A stretch of 64,000 nucleotides of DNA from Solea solea (Eukaryota; Chordata; Actinopteri; Pleuronectiformes; Soleidae): contig NC_081137.1 of NCBI RefSeq assembly GCF_958295425.1, positions 11,695,738 to 11,759,737 on the forward strand. The letters run 5' to 3'. The notes beneath the pieces are model-generated. The model did not search any database and was not told where the DNA came from. It worked only from the letters and a program-made list of their open reading frames with translations. Position numbers and translations under genes: made by a program. Below are positions 54,566-64,000 of the stretch, piece by piece (the first letter of the stretch is position 1; every line of letters starts with the position of its first letter).

Positions 54566-57500
54566 AAAACAATGTTAAAATGTTAAAGCCTGACACCACA
54601 CATACTATATGATACAGTCTTTTTTTGTGATACACTTAAAAAAACAAACAAAAAAAACAGTGGTTGTTGTGTTTTAACCCACATGCACATGGTTGATGGA
54701 CAGTTGGACAATGTAATCTCAAGCTTGCGCTAGAAATTAAACCTTGGGTCACGATCATCCTCTGGGGAACGTGAATGAGCTCATGCGTTAAATTGTAGTT
54801 TTGCGAGTACAAGTATTATTGTAGAGTGATATTGGATATGTTTGTTTGTTTGTGCGACGAGAATGAAATCCATCCACTCCTGTTCAAAAACATCAATAAA
54901 ACTTCCTCGTGTGAAAAACACCGGCTTGACAGAAAATGTTGCAACAGAATATTATAAATAAAATAATAATAATAATAATAAAATATATAAGGGAGAATAT
55001 AGAGACTGTATGTGTATCTAGATGAATTTGCGGTCAGACTCCAAGGTTAATATCAAATAGACATTAGGGTTATGATTAATAAAGGACTGGAATAACTTTG
55101 CATGTGAAGAAACATGTGTTTGTGTTTCTTCACACATACACATAATATAACTCATGAACTCTCAGTGTGACATCTGTTAAAACGAGGTTGATATCGAATG
55201 TATTGTGAAGTTTATTATAATCAAGCCCACACGTATAATAAAAAGAAACAGCCTCGGATGAAAACGGCCATTGTAATGACGAGCCTGTACTTTGTGTACG
55301 ATACAGCGTCAGGGCCTTGGTTCCCCCGAAAAGAGGCATCGCTACATGTGCAAAAGGAAAGAGGCAGCATCAGTGACAAGTGACTTGAAACTTCACCGAA
55401 TCTCAAGGGAACGGGTGCAAGGTCTCACCCTTTATCAAGGGTAAAATGGTTTCAGCAGCAATTGTCCTCTTGAAGGTTATTGTGTCACTTTAAAAAAAAA
55501 ATGTATGTTCTCCGTAAATTCCCTTGAAATAAATCAGTAGCACATGCTTTACACTCAAACTTTTGTTGACAGACACACTACTTTTTTTAACAAAAAATCT
55601 TAGAATTAATACTTAAGTTGAAGGGCAAAGTTTATTTCTGTGTGAGATTTTTAGAAGCCAATACATTATTAATTAGTTGGTTAATACCTTTTTTTTTTTT
55701 CCTTCATCTGTTGAAATAAATAAGGTTTATTGCTCCAAAACTAATTATAGAAGACATGTTATCAGCAGGTTGTCAGAACAACGTAACAATTCAAAGGAAA
55801 AGGTTATAATGACTAACGAACACTTGAGAACAAAGAGGTGTAAACTTAGATGTATAATAATTAAGAATTAACATTAAAATGTCTGATGCAGATTATTGAA
55901 AAAGTGTAAAAAAAAGAAAAAAATGTTTTAATTAAGCTGCTATAGCAATCGCAGATGATCGATCTGCTGCTGTATGTTGCATTTAAGAACAACTACTGGT
56001 AAAAGACCTTGAGATCTTGATTTCTCATTAACAGCTCATGACATGGTGTTTTTCTGAAGAGGATTACCGTAGGACAGGATTTAAATAATAAAGAGCACGA
56101 TACGTCAAAGACCATGAGTGTGAAAACAAAAGAAAACAAGCAGCAAATGATTCAAATTCAAATTAAAATAGTAGTATTAAAATGAACCGCCTAATGCCAT
56201 TTCTGCTCTCATGTGTTATGAATGACTAATTAATGTTAATTTAGTGAGCTAATTATTTTTCAGTCAAGCTGTAGATGGTTCAGATTTTATCAAGGCTAGG
56301 TTTTCTTTATTTGAACACCCTGTTTGTCACTGACTAAAAGCATAAAGTAGGATGGCCGATACATTACATTGAAAATAACTGACATGGTATCAGAAAAAAG
56401 TAAAACCTAAAATCAGATCACATTTCACTAAACACATTCTGTACAACCTGCAATTGAGTCTACAAGCAGGAAGTAAGCCACAGGGTGATGCCACTGGTCG
56501 TCTTTCCCAATAGAATATGATGGCATTTTGTCAATGATGTTCCCATTTAGAGGAACACATTATGAAAAAGCATGGCACATAATAAAAACCAAAACAAAAA
56601 GAAAACTGACATCAAATTTCCAGTCTCGAGGCTTCAAAATGAGTTTGTTTTACAAATGGAAAACTACTCCACTTTTGTGTTGTTTTAAAACTAGTCAAAT
56701 TACTTATGGGACACCAATAAGTGGTATGGAGCTATTCCGAGTATAAGAGCAACACACAAAAAAAGGGTTTAGTGTTAAGTTTTTCATCCTCATTACTGCC
56801 ATAAGCTCTTCTGCTGATATACTGTAACATGAAGTCCAAGTCCCAAAGGACACCTCTGCTGAAAAAGAAAATCAGCAAGGAGCCAAAGGTCCTTTGGCCC
56901 CCCGGCTGTCAATCACATCCAGATCGTGCTGCAGCAAATGAGTCTCAGTTGCAGCAACTATAGTCTGGCAGACATGTTCCAGACTGGCTGTCACATGGTG
57001 CTACATACGCTTAGTGACCCAGCCCGAAACGAAGGAAACACTCCACTCATCCAGTCACGCAGACCACCTTTTTCCCGTTCCTGTTGTCACAGTAAAGACG
57101 CTTCTATCACGACAACGCTCGTCTCAAGAGACTTAAGTGAAACCGCAGGTGCGCGCAGGGGAAAGTGCTGCTGGGTAATTCAAGACGTGAAGTGAAAAAA
57201 ACAAATTATGGAAAAGATAAGCAGAGAAAAAAATGTTCCATGTTTAATTTTTGCGGCTCATAGTTAAAATGGTGTTTCCTTCTCTAAGGGTCGCCACAGC
57301 ACTCCCATTTTCTCCAGGCTTGGGACCGGCACAAACAAAAACACTGGAAGTGAAAGTCAAAGTAAGGGGACTATTTTATTGTTGCAATGATTGATTGTGT
57401 CCATAATAAATCGTGTTTTATTAAATGGGAAGTGAATACCTAATTATATAAATATCTCAGTAATAGGCTACTGCAAATTTAAAAGGCTACAGGGGAGTGG

Positions 57501-58240
57501 TTTGAGTCCAAATACATGACTATGACTGGTGCTGTGGCTGTGATTTATTCAGCCCTGACAGAATAAATTAACCCCCTGCAATGACAGCTACCCCACACCC
57601 ACCCAGCACTGCTGTGGTGTGTCCCCACTTCCTCTCCTGTTCTCATTGTGAGGCCTGTGCACGTTCCTATAGGTGGAGTTTATGAGTCACTGATACGGTT
57701 TTCATTTATCCCTGAAGGGATGATTCAAATATATCTAGATATGAGCTACAATGCGATTAAGGAAAGATACTATTTATAATGGAATATATGACAGGATTGA
57801 CATTCCTTTTGAATTACCATTCAGAGTAAACTAAATGAATCACTCCTTGCCTTTAAATAGATAAAATACATAAATAAAGGACCAGATGATACAATGTTGT
57901 TTTCCCCCATTTTTGACATATGAATAATTTCAGAGGCAGTTACACGAAAATATAAACAAAAGTGTGATTTGTTACGTTTCTGGCGCAACTTCACAATTTA
58001 GTAATGATTCATTATCTCTAGCACTGAGTGCAAAATGAATATTAGAATTTCACAAATTAAAGCAAAAAGTACAAAATCCGATGGAAACAATACTGTAAAT
58101 AATATTTGACTTCTGAGTTCAGCTTGAGGTCATAAAATATCAAATAAAAAAGCAGTTCTAAGAAGTAAGGTAACACTAACACTAGAGTCATTTAAGGAAT
58201 AAATATTGAGTCAAGAAGCTAAGAAGCTAGCTGCTAGTTG

Positions 58241-59745
58241 GTAAGGCTAAACCCTGCCTTACCAGACTGAACTGTTGTTGTCTGTTCTGTTGCATTTGAT
58301 GTCATCATTGTTGTCGTCACACCGATGCGACGTCACATCATCGGGCACAGCACACACTCAGCCGACCAAGAAAAGGTACTGTTCTCAGTTGAAACACAAG
58401 CCTGAACCAGGGCTTTACCATTCCACACTGAACTGTACTGTACCAAAGTGAACTGTACTGTACCACACAGAACTGTACTGTATCAAACCAAATTATACTG
58501 TACCACACTGAATTGTACTGTAGCACACTGAACTGTACTGTATCAAACCAAACTATACTGTATCAAACCAAACTGTACTGTACCAAAGTGAACTGTACTG
58601 TACCAAACCAAACTGTACTGTACCAAACTGAACAGTATGCCTGAACCAGGGCTTTACCATTCCACACTGAACTGTACTGTACCACACTGAACTGTACTGT
58701 ATCAAACCAAATTATACTGTACCAAACTGAACTGTACTGTACCACACTGAACTGTACTGTACCAAAGTGAACCGTACTGTATCAAACCAAACTGTACTGT
58801 ACCAAAGTGAACTGTACTGTACCACACTGAACTGTACTGTATCAAACCAAACTATACTGTATCAAACCAAACTGTACTGTACCAAAGTGAACTGTACCAA
58901 ACCAAACTGTACTGTACCAAACTGAACAGTATGCCTGAACCAGGGCTTTACCATTCCACACTGAACTGTACTGTACCACACTGAACTGTACTGTACCACA
59001 CTGAACTGTACTGTATCAAACCAAATTATACTGTACCAAACTGAACTGTACTGTACCACACTGAACTGTACTGTACCACACTGAACTGTACTGTACCACA
59101 CTGAACTGTACTGTATCAAACCAAATTATACTGTACCAAACTGAACTGTACTGTACCACACTGAACTGTACTGTACCACACTGAACTGTACTGTACCAAA
59201 GTGAACCGTACTGTATCAAACCAAACTGTACTGTACCAAAGTGAACTGTACTGTACCACACTGAACTGTACTGTATCAAACCAAACTATACTGTATCAAA
59301 CCGAAATGTACTGTACCAAAGTGAACTGTACTGTACCACACTGAACTGTACTGTACCACACCAAACTGTACTGTATCAAACCGAACTGTACTGTACCAAA
59401 CTGAACCGTACTGTTCCAAACTGTACTGTACTGTACCAAACTGAACCGTACTGTTCCAAACTGTACTGTACCAAACTGAACCGTACTGTACCATACTGAA
59501 CTGTACTGTACCATACTGAACTGTACTGTACCAAACTGAACCGTACTGTTCCAAACTGTACTGTACCAAACTGAACCGTGCTGTTCCAAACCAAACTGTA
59601 CTGTACCAAACTGAACTGTACTGTACCAAACTGAACCGTACTGTACCAAACTGAACCGTACTGTACCAAACCAAACTGTACTGTACCAAACTGAACCGTA
59701 CTGTTCCAAACCAAACTGTATGGTGGAAACACAGCATAAAAAGCT
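58241..59745. mobile_element. Non-autonomous DNA transposon copy B, with amplified right end
   Basis: Left half (GATGTCATCATTG, TTGTTGTCGTCAC, GGGCACAGCACAC, CCAGGGCTTTACCATTCC) matches copy A at 10665-10780. The right end GGTGGAAACACAGC is the inverse of copy A's GTGTTTCCATT start. Between them sits the 20-bp array. Confidence 0.7.
58423..59728 (+). repeat. 20-bp minisatellite, about 65 copies
   Basis: Unit CCACACTGAACTGTACTGTA with variants CCAAAGTG, TCAAACCA and CCAAACTG. The right third has 15-bp variants and GAACCGTACTG units. CCTGAACCAGGGCTTTACC recurs inside at about 58640 and 58934, marking about 294-bp higher-order blocks. The array lacks stops on the minus strand, giving meaningless VQYSSVWYST frames. 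Confidence 0.96.
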
Positions 59746-62700
59746 AGTTGGCAGTGTCTAAGAAACTATAGCCTCAAGAGATTGTTTTGTGAGAGTTTGC
59801 AAATGTGCTGAGGAAGTAACAGCATAACAAACTGATTGATGACAATAAAGACAGACCATTGATCAGTTCATAGTGCATTTAGATCAATGCAGTGGTCCAC
59901 GTCTCTATGTATTTGTATATTTCACTTCATAACCGATTACTGATTTATATCTGGGTTTTTTTTTTATTACACCCCTAGTTGTGGGGGTGAGGGTGAGCAA
60001 TGTATGTTCCAATGTAACTGGTCTAAAATAACCCAGTGGAGGTAACACCCATGTGCCTCCGTGTAGTTGTCATGTGGTAATTATTTCAGATGCCGCTGCT
60101 GCCACTGCTGTCTAATGCATTCTGATTGAGAGCTGCTCAATTATTCCAACAAGCCATTCTGGGGACTCACTCGTTCACCAGTTTCATTTATCAAATCAGA
60201 AGGAGAATGATTTGTAAATGGGTTTCATTCCGTGGCCCATGGGTGGTAAAAATATGTGACAAGGTGGAAGTATCTGCATACAAATAACTATACAGGGACC
60301 TGTTATGAGATTAACAGGACTCATTGTTGTAATTTTTTTTTTTTTTTGTAATTTATCTTGGCATTGTGGTTTTCTTGAGACTCTTCAGCAGCAGCAATGT
60401 GTAACTGAATTGCTTTCCACAATTCCACCACAGTATTAAATCCTTGAAGATCCCCACTTGAGGTCTTGATGCACGCTGCTCAGCTCACAACCTGAATATC
60501 AACTCCATTTGGTTTTGAGAGCAGCCTGTTTGTGTCTGTCCTGTGAGCGATGTTTCAAAACACTGCAAATCATTTATCAGACATAGTGCATTTATTATCT
60601 TGCGGAGCGCCGTCGCTGAAAGTCCCGCGTATCCATTAAGCTCGCATGCATTTACTGTAGCATCCGTCTTTGAGCGTGCAAGTCAGTGGTGTTGAGTGTC
60701 AAAGCACAGCAACACAATGCAGCAATGCTTTTGTGTTATGTTTGGTGTTGTTTCGTGTACGGCATGGCAGTGTACCAGTGTGTTAAAGTGTGTGCTTGTA
60801 TTGTGAACTGATACAGAGTCAGCACTGATTGAGATAAGCATGCCCCCCCCCCCGCTGCAGCCCCTCCCCCGAGAGCCAGTCTGAGACACAGAGGCTAAAG
60901 GTGTATTGGCGACCCAACTCGCACCATGCGCATGATGTGAAGTGTGCAGCCCATAATTTGGATGTTTGATAAATGAGATTGCATACAGCTGTTAAAGACA
61001 CAAAAGAAGACTTGCTTGTAGTAAGGATGAGCTGATTTCATAGTCAGTATCGACTGATAGTGGTGAAAAATCATCAATCGTAAACTGACCATGGCTGTTT
61101 GGACTTATATTAAGATAAGAAAATGTTGAACATAAAAAGCCACTGAAGCAGCAGCAGCAGCATTTAAACTCAGTCATGTTGTGAGCTCTTTATTTTCTCC
61201 TTTATGAGAGCAGAATATTTGTTACACAGTTGGAGCATTGTGTTTTTAAATGGTTGCTTGTAATGGCTGTGTGGTCAATTACGTCCCCACAGCTGTGTTA
61301 TTTAGAGCTCAGGTGAAGCTTTTTCAGACTGATACCTGTAGTGCTATTGTGCCATTCCAGGTCTCTGGCAGTTCCAGGTTGTTCGCCGCTGTAAACGTGC
61401 AACATTTGTCAACGTTGTGCCACAATAAGCCCCCTGATGTGAAAAGTGCTTCGCTTACTTACTCGAATAAAAGAGATGCGTATGTACACAGCAGAACAGA
61501 GTTCACAAAGTCATAGTGGAACCCTATTATAACATCGCGTAGTGCATAGTAATAGGATAGTTTAAGATAACATTAGTGGCTCAAAATAGCACGAGTTAGC
61601 TGCCGTGATCTCCTGACTATTTCTCTCAGGCTGAGATGTTTCTTGGGTCTCTGAGGGACGTAGGCAAAGAGGGACACTGAATCCTCTATGAACCATCAAC
61701 AGAGGCCATATGTTAGTCAGTCTCAGTCAATCATTGCAATGACAGGTAGCTCCGTGTTGGGATGAGGGGCCCCCGACGTACATCTGCAGACTCTTAATTG
61801 ACCCTGACAACAAAAGAGCTGGAGCCCCCGTTGGGTGGTATCTCTACATTGAATTGTTCTCTGCCGTTTACAACTCGAGGCCCTATTCAGTTGTCTAGTT
61901 TGACGATCCTTCCCTTTTTTTGATTAGGTCACGTAAAATTATGCACAGGATACACATCCCTTCCACATTACCTCTGTTTAAAAACTACACAGATGCATTT
62001 TAATCTCAGTAGACATACTGTATATGAAGACATTTAAAAAGCAGTTACATGCATTCGCGTCCCAATTGGTTCTTAACAGCCAACACTAAATTATGAGTTG
62101 TGAATAAAAAGCTTCATTAACATTCACTTTTAAGTTTCAGGTTCACCTCATGGTTGGTATCATTAAAGAAATCCTTGTTCTGACTTTCCCCCGATTTGAA
62201 GAGAATCTGCTTCCTGTTCACACTGACACATGCACGCACAATGTCCCCGAAGGGTCACGTGATTTTTAGGTGTGTTAATATGGCGGCAGAAATGCTCATA
62301 TCGATGCAAATCCCCCATGTCACCTCATGTTTTCATCTATTTTGTAGACTTTGAGTTCATGTTTTTGTGTGAAAGAACCAGGAGAGTGTGTGAGACGCCG
62401 GGTCTGACGCAAATAATAAGTAATGAGTCGCATTCTCTAATTACTTTTGACCTATTATTTAAGTCCTAATTGAGTCAGTGCTGGGCATTAATTAATTGAG
62501 AGAGACATTCATTCAGTTCATAACACAAACTGGTACATAAATAAGGTGTGAGAGACAGATGGTGACGGCCGCCAAAATTATAACCCAATTAGCTCATGCA
62601 GCATTTTGTTTATCACGTAGAGATTCGCTCGTCTGCTCGTGAATGCTGGCTCGTGGTCCACCATGGGAATATAATATATATATATGTACGTACAGCAACA

Positions 62701-64000
62701 CCACAGAAGCATAAAGAAACGGAATTATATATGAGTGGAGGGGAAACACGACGACACACACACCTTGCCAGTTGTTGTATGAAACAGATGGCTGCATTTA
62801 CATTCACGGACGCATCAGGGAAGTGATGTGCAGCATGAATACCTCGAAGCTCACCAAACAGCAGGTTCAAAGTTAGAGAGTCCAAAGTTAGAAATTGTGG
62901 CTACCAGGAAATTTTTTTTCTGCACTGTAGATGTGAAAAATCTTATCTTATCTAATCTTAGATATACTATAAGTAATGCAGGCAAATGATACACAGCTCC
63001 AGCTAAGAGAGACTGTAATGCAATTCTAATCGTGAAAAAATAACAATGCTATGATAACCACAATAACATTGCAAACTGTTTACAGAACTGTCAAAAAAAT
63101 GCCCCGTAACAGCAAGTGTCAGAGATTTTCCATGGCAACCTCATCTGCTAAATTGTGATTTCTGAGTTTTGCTGAAGATCCTTTCTCGAGCGCGTTACCC
63201 CCGCGGCAGTGTGTCACTTTCGCGGCGGCGGTCAAGGATGTCCCATATCTGTCACACGCATGCAACAACACACTCAAAAACAAAAAAACAGCTGCCTCGT
63301 CCTAATACCACACACTTTGATGATGACCACAGCACACGGTTCTCTGTGTCTGAGAAGCAGAAACAGACACAGGGGGAATCTTGAGTGGAGAGAGCTATTT
63401 GAATGGGTTTTTTTGTTGTTGTTTTTTTGAATAAATAAATAACCTAACATGTCTCTGCCCTAAAAAAGTCATCAACAATCAATCAGGAACGATGCTCAGT
63501 GGGGAGATGAGGAGCGTTTACACAATGTCCCCCAAGGCCACGAGCCCAGCACAGATGTACATTACCTTCGAGTTCATTTAGGACCCACTTTCACAGAAAA
63601 TATCAAAATTAAATTTTTATGATATTGCAATTTGAATTAGATTTGTATATACGTTTAATAAAGCTTCAGTGCTATAGGGCTAGAAATGAAAATGTAAAAT
63701 TGTTTCCATTTTACAATATGTAGTTTTCAACAGTCAAAAATAGAATTGCGGTTTTGTTGTTCTGAATTGTCATTTGAAAACGATTAACTGCCGCACATAT
63801 CAACCAGCACACAGAAGAATATATTTAAGGAATGATATCCAGATGATAAACCTGATAAGAAAGGACAAAATATAAAAATCAGTATTGGATTTCAAATGAG
63901 AGGTAAAATGTTATTATAACTCATTATAATTATGTGTGTTACCAGCACGGCTTGAGTAGCTTGGGTAAAAAAAAAAATTGCTTCAAATAAAGCACATTTT

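Larger units (their letters stand above)
53424..64000 (-). other. robo2: robo2 upstream intron, partial (over 10.5 kb)
   Basis: No Ig1 exon seen. Holds a MITE (54201-54565), an (AAT)n tract near 54963, a transposon copy with internal minisatellite (58241-59745), and repeat-free blocks at 56880-57200, 61600-61910 and 62460-62640 that could be regulatory. The remainder is featureless to me. Confidence 0.55.

Noticed and set aside
59276..59737. Minus-strand open frame of 153 residues with VQYSSVWYST-like repeats
   Set aside because: It is a translation of the 20-bp minisatellite, which lacks stops by composition. All three overlapping frames look alike.

Overview
This is a vertebrate nuclear genome window, most probably a teleost fish. 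The evidence is a split gene with GT/AG introns, tRNA-derived SINEs, hAT-type MITEs and foldback repeats of kinds common in teleosts, and abundant microsatellites. I see no prokaryotic operons, CRISPR array or viral genome.

The one protein-coding gene I can support is on the minus strand: most of a ROBO2 (roundabout guidance receptor 2) orthologue. Twenty-five coding exons lie between 53423 (N-terminal side) and 7654 (C-terminal side). In transcript order they encode Ig2 to Ig5, three fibronectin III domains, the transmembrane helix and the cytoplasmic tail. The Ig1 and signal-peptide exons were not found and should lie beyond 64000, upstream on the minus strand. Exons 1 to 22 join in one continuous frame, with matching phases at every junction, and most of them match mammalian ROBO2 closely. 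I assign ROBO2 rather than ROBO1 or ROBO3 from the tail signatures [21 protein letters not shown] and [12 protein letters not shown] and the juxtamembrane [13 protein letters not shown]. Exons 23 to 25 rest mainly on open frame and splice signals, and the exact C-terminus is unresolved.

Layout, left to right: a 38-bp minisatellite (1-2177); repeat-rich intergenic DNA with a large imperfect inverted repeat (about 2500-3665); the robo2 3' UTR (roughly 6374-7653); C-terminal exons (7654-16797); juxtamembrane exons including a 27-nt in-frame microexon (20373-21560); FN3 exons (22871-36546); Ig exons (36662-53423); then more than 10.5 kb of upstream intron. That last intron carries a TSD-flanked MITE and a second minisatellite (58423-59728) of 20-bp units that seems to have grown from a MITE end.

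ROBO2 is a single-pass receptor for SLIT ligands that steers growth cones through tail motifs CC0 to CC3. Here CC0 and CC1 are intact, CC2 reads LPQPP instead of LPPPP, and CC3 is shortened. I found no wholly new system. The best leads are the microexon, the tandem splice sites that decide the C-terminus, the altered CC2, and the minisatellite born from a transposon end.
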